A stretch of DNA of 64,000 bases from JABCPH02 sp963524305 (GCA_963524305.1 CAURGH010000010.1:10233-74232), one strand, 5' to 3'; positions 35,337 to 44,625 are shown, counted from the first letter of the stretch. The notes: generated by a model from the sequence alone, not told the origin. Program-made: numbers and translations.

Positions 35337-36395
35337 ATGAACTATAAAATTGCATTATTAAAAGGGGACGGAATTGGTCCAGAAATCGTTGATGAAGCGG
35401 TAAAAGTTTTGAATAAAATTGGAGAAAAATTTGGGCATAAATTTGAGTATACTCAAGGATATTTGGGAGGAGAATCTATTGATAAATATGGGATTCCTTA
35501 TTCTGAAGAAACTGCGAAAATTTGTAAAGAAAGTGATTCGATTTTGTTGGGATCAGTTGGAGGGCCTAAATGGGATAATGTTGAGCCTGATAAAAGACCT
35601 GAAAAAGGACTTCTTGCGATAAGAAAAGACTTGGGAGTTTACACAAATTTAAGACCAGCGGTTTTGTTTAAGCAATTGAAAAGTGCTAGTCCATTGAAGG
35701 ATGAAATAATTGGAGAAGGGCTAGATGTAATGATAGTTAGAGAGCTTACAGGAGGAATTTATTTCGGTCCTAGAGAATATTCTGATGAAAAAGCTGTCGA
35801 TACATTGCCATATACAAAAGTAGAAATTGAAAGAATAGCAAAAAAAGCGTTTGAAATTGCAAAATTAAGAGGAAAAAAAATAACAAGTGTGGATAAACAC
35901 AATGTTTTAGATACTTCAAAATTGTGGAGAAAAACAGTAGATGAACTTGCAAAAGATTATCCAGAAGTGGAAGTTTCCCACATGTATGTGGATAACGCTG
36001 CAATGCAATTGATTGCAAATCCAAGACAATTTGATGTAATTTTGACAGACAATATGTTTGGAGATATTTTATCAGATGAAGCTTCAATGCTTACAGGTTC
36101 TTTAGGAATGTTGCCATCAGCAAGTTTAGGAGACGGAAAAGTTGGACTTTATGAACCAAGCCACGGTTCAGCACCAGACATTGCAGGACAAAATATTGCA
36201 AATCCAATCGCAACAATTTTATCAGCATCAATGATGTTAAGATACGCATTTAACTTGACAAAAGAAGCAGATGCAATTGAAAAAGCAATCGAAGAAGTAT
36301 TGGAAGATGGGTTCAGAACAGTAGATATTTATACTGATGGAATGAAAAAAGTTGGAACGGCTGAAATGGGAACTGAAATTGCTAATAGAATATAA
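35337..36395 (+). CDS. leuB: 3-isopropylmalate dehydrogenase
   Basis: NAD-dependent oxidative decarboxylation in leucine synthesis. 352 residues. Signatures: LLKGDGIGPEIV at the start, DVMIVRELTGGIYFGPRE, DVILTDNMFGDILSDEASML and YEPSHGSAPDIAGQNIANP. GAAAGGAAG precedes the ATG. It is the last of the four leu genes. Confidence 0.97.
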   Translation: MNYKIALLKGDGIGPEIVDEAVKVLNKIGEKFGHKFEYTQGYLGGESIDKYGIPYSEETAKICKESDSILLGSVGGPKWDNVEPDKRPEKGLLAIRKDLGVYTNLRPAVLFKQLKSASPLKDEIIGEGLDVMIVRELTGGIYFGPREYSDEKAVDTLPYTKVEIERIAKKAFEIAKLRGKKITSVDKHNVLDTSKLWRKTVDELAKDYPEVEVSHMYVDNAAMQLIANPRQFDVILTDNMFGDILSDEASMLTGSLGMLPSASLGDGKVGLYEPSHGSAPDIAGQNIANPIATILSASMMLRYAFNLTKEADAIEKAIEEVLEDGFRTVDIYTDGMKKVGTAEMGTEIANRI

Positions 36396-36525
36396 TTTAC
36401 TTTTTTGAATTATAAATTTTGACATTAAATTCAAAAAATTTTTAAATTTTCTCAAAATTAATTTTATGTAAATAATCGAAAAATAATTTTTATAAACAAT
36501 AACAAAAAAGAAAGGATGGTTTTTT

Positions 36526-37311
36526 ATGGAAGAAATTTTACATTACGAAAACATAACTTTCAGACGAGAAGGAAGAGAAATTTTAAAAGGTGTTGACTGG
36601 CACATAAATAAAGGAGAAAACTGGGCTTTATTAGGATTAAATGGTTCTGGGAAATCGACTCTTTTGGGAATGATTCCAGCTTACACTTTTCCAACTTCAG
36701 GAGAAGTGCGAGTTTTTGGTCATAAATTTGGAAATTATGCTTGGACAAAAATTCGAGATAGAGTTGGTTTTGTAAGTTCTACTTTGAATAATTTTTTGAG
36801 TACATTAAATTCTCAAAAATTGAAAGATATTGTGATTTCTGGGAAATTTAATTCGATTGGAATTTATCAGGAAGTGACGGATGAAGATAGGAAAAAAGCT
36901 GAAAAAATAATTGAAGATTTTGGGATAACTTACATTAAGGATAAATATTTTGCAACATTGTCACAAGGTGAGCAAAGACGGACATTACTTGCACGGGCAT
37001 TTATGAATGAGCCAGATTTATTGATTTTAGATGAACCTTGTTCAGGATTGGATGTAAAATCTCGAGAATATTTATTGTCTGTCTTGGAAAAAAATTCTAA
37101 AAATGAAAATGCGATTCCATTTATTTATGTGACACATCAAATCGAGGAAATAATACCTTCAATAACTCATGTGACACTTTTAAAGGATGGGAAAGTTTTT
37201 GCGAAAGGTAGAAAAAAAGATATTTTGACAGATGAAGTTTTATCGGAAATGTTTGAGATGCCAGTAAAAGTTGTTTGGGAAAATGATAGACCTTGGTTGA
37301 TTGTGAAATAA
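36526..37311 (+). CDS. ABC-type ATP-binding protein, stand-alone (YlmA-like)
   Basis: 261 residues. Walker A GLNGSGKST, signature LSQGEQRRTLLARAF, Walker B LLILDEPCSGLD and switch His in VTHQIEEI. No permease or binding protein gene is adjacent. The sequence pattern is like B. subtilis YlmA and ModF-type ATPases. AGAAAGGATGG precedes the ATG. The substrate cannot be inferred. Confidence 0.85.
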   Translation: MEEILHYENITFRREGREILKGVDWHINKGENWALLGLNGSGKSTLLGMIPAYTFPTSGEVRVFGHKFGNYAWTKIRDRVGFVSSTLNNFLSTLNSQKLKDIVISGKFNSIGIYQEVTDEDRKKAEKIIEDFGITYIKDKYFATLSQGEQRRTLLARAFMNEPDLLILDEPCSGLDVKSREYLLSVLEKNSKNENAIPFIYVTHQIEEIIPSITHVTLLKDGKVFAKGRKKDILTDEVLSEMFEMPVKVVWENDRPWLIVK

Positions 37312-37344
37312 ATTCAATAATCATCTAAAAGGAGTTGAGTTTTT

Positions 37345-38406
37345 ATGGATAAAAGCAAAAAATTCATGGCAGTAATTTTGGCATTACTTGCAGCTATTTT
37401 TTATGCAATAAATACACCGTTTTCTAAAATACTTTTGGATAAGATTTCTCCCACATTTATGGCATCTTTTCTATATCTAGGAGCAGGGATTGGTGTAGGT
37501 ATTATGTACTTATTTCATAGAAAAAATGAGGAAAAGCATGAAAAATTAACTAAGTCAGATCTTCCATATACTATTGGAATGATTATTCTTGATATTGCAG
37601 CACCTATATTTCTAATGATTGGTATAAATATTGGTTCAGCTTCAAATGCTTCATTGCTTGGTAATTTTGAAATTGTAGCAACAACCCTTATTGCTCTTCT
37701 AGTATTTAAGGAGAAAGTAACGTCAAAGTTATGGATTGCTATTGGTTTTATTACAATATCAAGTATAGTTCTTTCATTTGAAGGAGCTGAAAGTTTCAAA
37801 TTTTCGTTAGGTTCATTATTTGTAATATTAGCAACTTGCTGTTGGGGACTTGAAAATAACTGTACAAGAAAACTTTCGGGTAAAAGTACTTATGAGATTG
37901 TTACTTTAAAAGGATTTTTCTCTGGTAGTGGTTCGTTTATAGTTGCTTTTATTTTAAGAGAAAGTATTCCTGAAATTAGATATATAGCAATTGCTTTATT
38001 ACTTGGATTTGTAGCGTATGGACTCAGCATTTTTATGTATATCAGAGCACAAAGAGATTTAGGTGCCGCTAAAACTAGTGCATATTATGCTGTAGCTCCG
38101 TTTGTAGGTACTTTCTTAGCATTTGTAGTAAATGGAGAAAAACTTACTTTAGTGTACTTCGTTGGACTTGTCTTTATGCTAATTGGGAGTGCGTTTGTTG
38201 TGTATGATACAATGGTTAAATATCACAGTCATAGTCATTCGCACATAATAGTTCATACTCACGATGGGACAACGCATACACATGTTATTACTCATGAGCA
38301 TGGTCATAGTCATTTTATATCAGAAGAAAAACATAATCATAAGCATAAAAATTATATAAATAGTAAAGAACATAAATTGTTACATAATAAAGGAGAAAAG
38401 AATTAA
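37345..38406 (+). CDS. DMT/EamA family transporter with histidine-rich tail
   Basis: 353 residues. About ten membrane helices in two EamA repeats fill residues 1-295. After that comes a cytosolic or periplasmic tail with many His (HSHSHSHIIVHTHDGTTHTH, then HEHGHSHF and EKHNHKHK). Such tails occur in zinc, nickel and cobalt transporters and are unusual for DMT exporters, so metal sensing or metal transport is possible. AAAAGGAGTTG precedes the ATG. Confidence 0.85.
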   Translation: MDKSKKFMAVILALLAAIFYAINTPFSKILLDKISPTFMASFLYLGAGIGVGIMYLFHRKNEEKHEKLTKSDLPYTIGMIILDIAAPIFLMIGINIGSASNASLLGNFEIVATTLIALLVFKEKVTSKLWIAIGFITISSIVLSFEGAESFKFSLGSLFVILATCCWGLENNCTRKLSGKSTYEIVTLKGFFSGSGSFIVAFILRESIPEIRYIAIALLLGFVAYGLSIFMYIRAQRDLGAAKTSAYYAVAPFVGTFLAFVVNGEKLTLVYFVGLVFMLIGSAFVVYDTMVKYHSHSHSHIIVHTHDGTTHTHVITHEHGHSHFISEEKHNHKHKNYINSKEHKLLHNKGEKN

Positions 38407-38444
38407 AAATATATAAAATATATTAATACCTAAAAAAAAAATAT

Positions 38445-38472
38445 TTGCAAATATTTTTAAAAAGTGTATAAT
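38445..38472 (+). promoter_or_regulatory. ilvC: ilvC promoter
   Basis: TTGCAA (38445-38450) and TATAAT (38467-38472), 16 bases apart, inside AGTGTATAAT. Transcription near 38479 leaves a leader of about 26 bases, so ilvC has its own short, strong unit closed by a terminator at 39531. Confidence 0.7.
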
Positions 38473-38504
38473 ATAAACATACAAAATTTAGGAGGATTAT
38501 AAAA

Positions 38505-39515
38505 ATGGCAGGAAATATTTTAGGAACAACAGTTTACTATGATGCTGATTGCGATTTAAGTAAATTGGAAGGTAAAAAAATTACAGTTTTAGGGTATGGA
38601 TCTCAAGGACATGCTCATGCATTAAATTTAAAAGAAGGTGGATTTGATGTAACTGTTGGACTTAGAAAAGGTTCTAAATCTTGGTCAGTAGCAGAAGAAG
38701 CTGGATTTACAGTAAAAGAAACTGCAGATGCTGTAAAAGGTGCTGACATCGTTATGATCTTAATTCCAGATGAATTACAAGCAGAAACTTATGCAAAAGA
38801 TATCGCACCAAACTTAAAAGAAGGAGCATATATTGCATTTGGACATGGATTTAACATTCATTTCAAAAAAATTGTTCCAAGAGATGATATAAGTGTATTT
38901 ATGGTTGCACCAAAAGGACCTGGACACTTAGTAAGAAGAACTTTCCAAGAAGGAAGTGGAGTACCTTGTTTAGTAGCAGTAGAAAAAGATCCAGCAGGAG
39001 ATGCTATGGAAGTAGCTAAAGCTTGGGCATCAGCAATTGGTGGAGGAAGATCAGGAATTCTAGAAACTACATTTAAACAAGAAACTGAAACTGACTTATT
39101 CGGAGAACAAGTAGTATTATGTGGTGGAGTTGTAGAACTTATGAAAGTTGGATTTGAAGTATTGACTGAAGCTGGATATGACCCAGTAAATGCTTACTTT
39201 GAATGTATTCACGAAATGAAATTGATTGTTGATTTAATCTATGAAGGTGGACTTGCAACTATGAGAAATTCTATTTCAAATACAGCTGAATATGGAGATT
39301 ATATCACAGGACCAAAAATTATTACACCTGCAACTAAAGAAGCTATGAGAGGTGTTTTAAAAGACATCCAAAGTGGTAAATTTGCTGATGACTTCTTAGC
39401 AGATTACAGAGCAGGACAACCATTCTTAAAAGAAAAAAGAGAAGAGTTTGCTAATCACGGAGTAGAAAAAGTTGGAGCGGAATTAAGAAAATTAATGCCT
39501 TGGATTAAAAAATAG
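38505..39515 (+). CDS. ilvC: Ketol-acid reductoisomerase (class I)
   Basis: Mg- and NADPH-dependent isomerisation and reduction of acetohydroxyacids. 336 residues, class I length. LGYGSQGHAHALNL is the nucleotide loop, LRKGSKSW fits NADPH preference, and FGHGFNIHF and the knotted C-terminal domain (MRNSISNTAEYGD) are present. TTTAGGAGGATT precedes the ATG. Own promoter and terminator. Confidence 0.97.
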   Translation: MAGNILGTTVYYDADCDLSKLEGKKITVLGYGSQGHAHALNLKEGGFDVTVGLRKGSKSWSVAEEAGFTVKETADAVKGADIVMILIPDELQAETYAKDIAPNLKEGAYIAFGHGFNIHFKKIVPRDDISVFMVAPKGPGHLVRRTFQEGSGVPCLVAVEKDPAGDAMEVAKAWASAIGGGRSGILETTFKQETETDLFGEQVVLCGGVVELMKVGFEVLTEAGYDPVNAYFECIHEMKLIVDLIYEGGLATMRNSISNTAEYGDYITGPKIITPATKEAMRGVLKDIQSGKFADDFLADYRAGQPFLKEKREEFANHGVEKVGAELRKLMPWIKK

Positions 39516-39530
39516 TTAATATAAAAACAA

Positions 39531-39556
39531 ACAGGCTGGGATTCTCCCAGTCTTTT
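39531..39556 (+). terminator. Rho-independent terminator after ilvC
   Basis: AGGCTGGGA pairs with TCCCAGTCT (one wobble) across TTC, followed by T6. Confidence 0.9.
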
Positions 39557-39587
39557 TTACTAAAAATATAGAAAGAGTTGGTGACGG

Positions 39588-40544
39588 ATGATATTTTTAA
39601 CATCACTTACGAGCATATTTGGAATAGTCTTTATTATAGGATTAGGATATGTTCTAAGAAAGAAAAATTGGTTTCATGACAGTTTTAGTGCAAATATTTC
39701 AAAATTGATAACAAATGTAGCATTACCTGCTTCAATATTTTATTCAGTTTTAAAATATTTAAAGTTAGATGAATTATTGAAATTATCAGATAGATTGTTA
39801 TATACTTTTGCTTCGGTAATTATCGGATATGTTGTTGCAATTTTATTGATAAAAGTTTTTAAAATTAGAAGAGGTAGACGAGGAGTCTTTATAAATGCTG
39901 TAGTTAATGCTAATACAATTTTTATAGGAATGCCGTTAAATGTAGCTTTATTTGGTGAAGCAAGTATGCCATATTATTTGATGTACTACATCACTAATAC
40001 GGTATCGATTTGGACATTGGGAGCATTTTTTGTTGCAAATGATCCTATTTATGATAGTGAGAATTTAGAGAAAAAAGGATTTGACTGGAGAAAGTTGTTA
40101 TCTCCACCATTGGTAGGATTTCTAATAGCATTAATATTTTTAGGATTTAGAATACCAGTTCCTGAATTTATTTCTTCGACATTGAATTATATTGGAAGTA
40201 TTGTTACACCATTGTCATTGATGTATATAGGAATAGTTTTGGCAGATGCTGGACTTCATAGTATTCATTTTGATAGAGATACAATACTAGCATTAGTATG
40301 CAGATTTGTTTTGTCGGCAGTTGTAATGATGGCATTAATAATGTTAAATGCTGCTGTTTCAAATGATTTTACATCTTTAGATAGAAAAACCTACATGATA
40401 CAAGCTACTGCACCAGTATTTGCAGTATTGCCAATTTTAGTTCACGAAGCTAAAGGAGATGTAAAATACGCTACAAATGTGGTAACAACAAGTACAATTT
40501 TATTCGTAATTGTTATACCAACAATTTTATCATTTGTGAAATAA
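39588..40544 (+). CDS. AEC (auxin efflux carrier) family transporter
   Basis: 318 residues with about ten membrane helices. FIIGLGYVLRKKNWF at the start and the central NANTIFIGMPLNVALFG block are typical of AEC permeases, which move malate or other carboxylates or amino acids in bacteria. It follows ilvC after a terminator. A second AEC gene lies at 48303. The substrate is not readable. Confidence 0.88.
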   Translation: MIFLTSLTSIFGIVFIIGLGYVLRKKNWFHDSFSANISKLITNVALPASIFYSVLKYLKLDELLKLSDRLLYTFASVIIGYVVAILLIKVFKIRRGRRGVFINAVVNANTIFIGMPLNVALFGEASMPYYLMYYITNTVSIWTLGAFFVANDPIYDSENLEKKGFDWRKLLSPPLVGFLIALIFLGFRIPVPEFISSTLNYIGSIVTPLSLMYIGIVLADAGLHSIHFDRDTILALVCRFVLSAVVMMALIMLNAAVSNDFTSLDRKTYMIQATAPVFAVLPILVHEAKGDVKYATNVVTTSTILFVIVIPTILSFVK

Positions 40545-40550
40545 TTTTTA

Positions 40551-40575
40551 GAGAGCTAAATGGCTCTCATTTTTT
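40551..40575 (+). terminator. Rho-independent terminator
   Basis: GAGAGC pairs with GCTCTC over TAAATG, followed by T6 after one A. Confidence 0.8.
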
Positions 40576-40724
40576 ATGAATCATTTTATAAATTTTTTTG
40601 AAAAATTGAAAAAAAATATATATTTTTTTTGAAAAATATAGTATAATTAGTTGTACAAATAAAATATTTGAATTTAAAAAAATTAATATCTTATTGTATA
40701 ATTTAAAATTTGGAGGTAAAAATT

Positions 40725-41036
40725 ATGTTTGATAAATTATTAAAAGAAGGAAAAGAATTAGCAGATAAAGCAGCAGATAAAGTGAAAGACGTAGCAGACG
40801 GAGATGTTGTAAAAAATGTAACAGAAGGTGCGAAAGATTTAGCAGAAAAAGCAACAGATGCAGCAAAACACTTAGGAGATAATAAAATTGTAAAAGATAT
40901 TGCTGAAGGTGCAAAAGACTTGGCAGAAAAAGCATCAGATACAGTAAAAGATATAGCAGATGGAGATATCGTAAAAAATGTAAAAGATGGAGCAAAAGAT
41001 TTGGCGGATAAGGCTAGTAAAATCTTTAAAAAATAA
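40725..41036 (+). CDS. Small amphipathic repeat protein (LEA/YtxH-like)
   Basis: 103 residues built from three tandem copies of a roughly 30-residue unit containing EGAKDLAEKA or DGAKDLADKA. It is Lys/Asp/Ala-rich with helical 11-residue periodicity and no signal peptide. Late-embryogenesis-like proteins and apolipoprotein-like helices share this composition and are linked to stress protection or membrane binding; function here is unknown. TTTGGAGGTAAAAATT precedes the ATG. It is a single-gene unit with a TATAAT upstream and a terminator after it. Confidence 0.75.
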   Translation: MFDKLLKEGKELADKAADKVKDVADGDVVKNVTEGAKDLAEKATDAAKHLGDNKIVKDIAEGAKDLAEKASDTVKDIADGDIVKNVKDGAKDLADKASKIFKK

Positions 41037-41083
41037 GAGGGTATAAATTTTGTGTAAACTCAAAATATAATATTAAATTATGG

Positions 41084-41117
41084 AACAGGATGGTATTTTA
41101 TCATCTTGTTTTTTTAT
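41084..41117 (+). terminator. Rho-independent terminator
   Basis: AACAGGATG pairs with CATCTTGTT (one wobble), followed by T7. Confidence 0.88.
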
Positions 41118-41156
41118 TTTATTAAAAATATAAGCAAAAAAGTTTATTTTTTCTAA

Positions 41157-41182
41157 ATGTTGCATTTAATATTGCAATTTAT
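41157..41182. repeat. 26-base repeat, copy 1 (upstream of mtnN)
   Basis: Begins ATGTTGCAT and ends ATTTAT. It has 24 of 26 bases in common with the copy at 42054-42079. Inside it TTGCA and TGCAA face each other. It may be an operator or promoter element. Confidence 0.5.
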
Positions 41183-41319
41183 GGTTTACTAAAAACGAAA
41201 TATTTATTATAATATACATAATGAAAAAGTTTTAAAAATAAAATTAGACTAGACTAAAAAAATTAAAATAATAATTTTAAAGAAAAGTTTATGCATAGAA
41301 AAAAACGAGAGGAGAAAAA

Positions 41320-41997
41320 ATGATAGGAGTAATCGGTGCTGTAGATCAGGAAGCGATTGAGATAAAAAAAGAAATGACAGATATTATTCAAGAAAAAATT
41401 GGAGGAATATCGTTTTATAAAGGAAAACTTTGTGGAAAAGATATCGTTTTTGTGCAATCTGGGATTGGGAAGGTGAATGCGGCTTTGACTGCGACACTTT
41501 TGATTGATAGATTTGATGTAGAGAAAGTTATTTTTTCTGGGGTTGCTGGCTCTCTTAATAAGGAATTGAATGTTGGGGATATCGTTATTGGGATAGATGT
41601 TGTTCAGCATGATGTTGATGCGACAGAGTTTGGATATAAATTAGGACAAATTCCTCAGATGAAAGAGTGGGCATTTGAAGGAGATAAAGAGTTAATTGAG
41701 AAGGTAAAATCGTTTAGAGAGAGTAAGGAAAGAGTATTTTTTGGAAGAATTTTGACTGGTGATCAGTTTGTGAGCAAAAAAGATAAGAAAGTTACGTTAG
41801 GAAATGATTTTTCAGCACTTTGTGTAGATATGGAAAGTGGAGCTGTGGCACAAGTCTGTACGAGATTAGGAAAAGGATTTTTAATAATTAGATCAATTTC
41901 TGATTCAATAACAGATGAATCTGGAATGGAATACAACAAATTTGTGGAATTGGCTGCAAAAAATTCAAAAAAATTATTGAAAGAAATTTTAGGATAA
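41320..41997 (+). CDS. mtnN: 5'-methylthioadenosine/S-adenosylhomocysteine nucleosidase
   Basis: 225 residues. Removes adenine from MTA and SAH, recycling SAM by-products and giving the autoinducer-2 precursor. IGVIGAVDQEAIEIKK at the start, FSGVAGSLNKELNVGDIVIG, LCVDMESGAVAQVC (substrate-binding Met-Glu) and IIRSISDSITDES (catalytic Asp) are all present. GAGAGGAG precedes the ATG. Confidence 0.95.
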   Translation: MIGVIGAVDQEAIEIKKEMTDIIQEKIGGISFYKGKLCGKDIVFVQSGIGKVNAALTATLLIDRFDVEKVIFSGVAGSLNKELNVGDIVIGIDVVQHDVDATEFGYKLGQIPQMKEWAFEGDKELIEKVKSFRESKERVFFGRILTGDQFVSKKDKKVTLGNDFSALCVDMESGAVAQVCTRLGKGFLIIRSISDSITDESGMEYNKFVELAAKNSKKLLKEILG

Positions 41998-42053
41998 ATT
42001 TTTTGATAATGTTTAAAAAGATTGTGATGAAATTAAATTTTAGGAAGTAAAAA

Positions 42054-42079
42054 ATGTTGCATATAATATTGCGATTTAT
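42054..42079. repeat. 26-base repeat, copy 2 (upstream of the SPOR gene)
   Basis: Differs from copy 1 at two positions; here the centre contains TATAAT. Both copies lie 115-165 bases upstream of a start codon. Confidence 0.5.
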
Positions 42080-42194
42080 AAAAAATAAAAAGGAAGGAGA
42101 GAGAATTTTTATAATTTATGGTAATTTTTCAAAAATAGGTTAATTTATTTTTGGAGAAGATGAAAAGCATAAATTTATAAAAATTTAAAAAGAG

Positions 42195-43001
42195 ATGAGT
42201 TTTCGTATTAATCCATTTAAAATATTGAGAATAGTTGGAATAATAGGAGTAATAACATATGCAGGTGTTGAATATTCTAACTATAAAAGCAGAGTTGTGA
42301 AAGAAACTTCGGAAATAACAAAAGATATCAAGATAAGAACGAAAGATTTTTATATGACACAAGATTATAAAAATAATTTGACAGTTCCTCAACAGACTGT
42401 TGATCAAACGAATAAAGATGTTACAAAGGTTATAGCTGCTAAAGATTCAGATACTAAAAAAGTTGATTTAGCAAATGATGGGCAGAAGAAGGATAATTCA
42501 ACTGAAGAAGTTAAAAAACAAGAGGAAGCTAAAAAGAACGAAGAGGCAAAAAAACAAGAAGAAGCTAGAAAAGAGCAACAGGAATTAGATGCTAAAAGAG
42601 AAAAACAAGAAGCACAAAGAAAGGCTGAAGTCGCCGCTGCTAAAGCTGCTGCTGAAAAGAAAGCGCAACAACAAGCTGAAGCTGCAAAAATTGCTGCTGC
42701 TAAAAAAGCTCAACAAGAAGCCATTGCTAAAGCAAAAGCCGAAGCCGCTAAGAAAGCTGCTGTTAAAAAAGGGCCAAAAAAATATTTACAGGTAGCATCA
42801 TTAGCCTCTGAATCAGCTGCCAAAGCTACTGTAAGAAGATTAGGAGGAAATTTTAGATATCAAAAATCTTCGGTTAATGGACGTACTGTTTACGTTGTAA
42901 TGTCAGCTATGACAACTAATCCAAGTACTTTAAGTTCTATGGAAAGACAAGTAAAAAGTAGACTTGGAACAGGTTATATAGTTAGAACGATTGGAAAATA
43001 G
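42195..43001 (+). CDS. SPOR-domain envelope protein
   Basis: 268 residues. One membrane helix near residues 10-26 (ILRIVGIIGVITYAGVEY), a long Lys/Glu/Ala-rich coiled-coil (about residues 100-195), and a C-terminal SPOR domain (KKYLQVASLASESAAKATVRR to the end). SPOR domains bind denuded glycan strands at the division site. The ATG has only AAAAAGAG before it. A six-codon reading (MKSINL) with a better site lies just upstream. Confidence 0.88.
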   Translation: MSFRINPFKILRIVGIIGVITYAGVEYSNYKSRVVKETSEITKDIKIRTKDFYMTQDYKNNLTVPQQTVDQTNKDVTKVIAAKDSDTKKVDLANDGQKKDNSTEEVKKQEEAKKNEEAKKQEEARKEQQELDAKREKQEAQRKAEVAAAKAAAEKKAQQQAEAAKIAAAKKAQQEAIAKAKAEAAKKAAVKKGPKKYLQVASLASESAAKATVRRLGGNFRYQKSSVNGRTVYVVMSAMTTNPSTLSSMERQVKSRLGTGYIVRTIGK

Positions 43002-43029
43002 AGTAAAAAATAAAAGAGGAGAAAAATAT

Positions 43030-44028
43030 ATGATAAAAAATTATAAAAGGAATTTTAGGGGGAATGTAACTTTAGCAGAGATTGCTGAAAAGATAAAAGA
43101 GGCTAAAAGTATAGTTTTGACAGCTCATATTAGTCCTGATGGAGATGCACTGGGATCTATTTTGGCATTTTATTTTATGATAGAGGCGTTTTCTAAAAAG
43201 GAAAATTTAGAAAAAAAAGTAAGCATTATAATTGCTGATGAATTGCCAAAATATATGAAGCATTTTGAAGAGAAAGAATTAATTAAAAATTATGATGAGT
43301 TTAAGGTTGAAGGAATGCCAGACTTGTTTATTAGCTTGGATTGTGCGAATCAAGAAAGATATGGGAAATCAGTTGAGATAAAGAAATTATGTAAAGAGTC
43401 AATAAATATTGATCATCATGTAAGTAATACAGAACATGCTGATTTTAATTATGTTGAGGATATTTGTTCCATGGGAGAATTGGTTCATCAATTTATAGAA
43501 ATTTTTGGAATAGAATTATCGAAAAAAATGGCAGAATTTATGTATCTTGGAATAATAAATGATACAGGAAATTTTAGACATGATAATGTAACGGAACATA
43601 CTTTTGAGGTTTGTGCTGACTTAATGGGAGCTGGAGCGAATAATCATAAAATTGCAAATATAATTTTTGCAATGAGTGTTGAAAAAATGAATTTATTTGG
43701 TGATGTTTATAAAAATAGCGTTGTAGATTTTGAAAAAGGATTTATTTATTATTATTTATCACAAGAACAAATAAAAGAATTTAATCTTAAAAAAGGTGAA
43801 ACAAATGGAGTTGCTGAAATAATGTTAAGAATTGAAAGTATGGAATTGTCGTTGTTTGCGAGAGAAGAAGCGGATGGGACAATAAAAGGAAGTTTAAGAT
43901 GTAATGACAAATACAATGTAAATGAGATTGCAGCAATATTTAATGGCGGTGGACATGTGAAAGCTGCTGGATTTAAAACAGATTTGCCATTTGAAGAAAT
44001 ATTGAAAAAAGTTTCAGAAAAATTGTAG
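43030..44028 (+). CDS. nrnA: DHH-family nanoRNase / pAp phosphatase
   Basis: 332 residues. DHH motifs: HISPDGDALGS, FISLDCANQERYG, INIDHHVSNTEHADF and NDTGNFRHDN; the DHHA1 domain ends in FNGGGHVKAAGF. Degrades 2-5-base RNA and dephosphorylates 3'-phosphoadenosine 5'-phosphate in the family. The start at 43030 follows AGAGGAGAAAAA; an in-frame ATG 13 codons upstream overlaps the SPOR gene and lacks a site. Confidence 0.92.
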   Translation: MIKNYKRNFRGNVTLAEIAEKIKEAKSIVLTAHISPDGDALGSILAFYFMIEAFSKKENLEKKVSIIIADELPKYMKHFEEKELIKNYDEFKVEGMPDLFISLDCANQERYGKSVEIKKLCKESINIDHHVSNTEHADFNYVEDICSMGELVHQFIEIFGIELSKKMAEFMYLGIINDTGNFRHDNVTEHTFEVCADLMGAGANNHKIANIIFAMSVEKMNLFGDVYKNSVVDFEKGFIYYYLSQEQIKEFNLKKGETNGVAEIMLRIESMELSLFAREEADGTIKGSLRCNDKYNVNEIAAIFNGGGHVKAAGFKTDLPFEEILKKVSEKL

Positions 44029-44073
44029 ATAAATTCTTTTGTTGAGAAGGGTTATGCAAAGGAGGAGGGAAAA

Positions 44074-44295
44074 ATGTTTAATATGTTTAATTATTTACAA
44101 TTAAAAGGTTTTAGCAATGAAAAATTAGCTGAACATTTTGAAAAAATATTTGATACGAATACAGAGATAAATAACATACTTATGGGAAATTCGGGAGCTG
44201 TATTGAAAGGGATAAAAATTTCTTATTTGGATGAAGAAGAGAAGAATATACATTTTGAGGTTAATATAGAATTGAATAAAAGGAATGTGATTTAG
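44074..44295 (+). CDS. Hypothetical small protein
   Basis: 73 residues, acidic, soluble, with no recognised motif. GCAAAGGAGGAGGG gives a strong ribosome site. It ends four bases before the lipoprotein start, so the two are probably translated together. Confidence 0.6.
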   Translation: MFNMFNYLQLKGFSNEKLAEHFEKIFDTNTEINNILMGNSGAVLKGIKISYLDEEEKNIHFEVNIELNKRNVI

Positions 44296-44298
44296 ATT

Positions 44299-44622
44299 AT
44301 GATAAAAAAAGAAAATCTTAGAAAAAATAAATTGCAAAAAATATTTTTGGCGATGTTTTTTATGTTAGTGGTAAGTTGTTCATCGGTTGGAACTAGAACG
44401 GTTCCTAATTCAAAAGTTGTAAGCCGAAGTGATGTTATAAAAGCTGGAATGACGGAAGTGAGTAATAAATTTGGAAGAGATATTGATGAAAAAAATGTGG
44501 GAATTTATAAAAAAGGTTTTAGAAACTGGAAAGTTATTTTGTATGATGTAGATTGCTATTATCAAGTGTTTGTAACAGAAGATGGAAAAGTAGTTTCAAG
44601 TGAGAAATTAGATTACAAATAA
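44299..44622 (+). CDS. Small lipoprotein, unknown function
   Basis: 107 residues. A basic start, a hydrophobic stretch and the lipobox LVVSC put the lipidated Cys at residue 27. The mature part has VISRS-like and YYQVFVTEDGKVVSSEK stretches suggesting a small beta-rich domain. Substrate for the Lgt encoded at 51314. A bidirectional terminator follows. Confidence 0.75.
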   Translation: MIKKENLRKNKLQKIFLAMFFMLVVSCSSVGTRTVPNSKVVSRSDVIKAGMTEVSNKFGRDIDEKNVGIYKKGFRNWKVILYDVDCYYQVFVTEDGKVVSSEKLDYK

Positions 44623-44625
44623 AAA

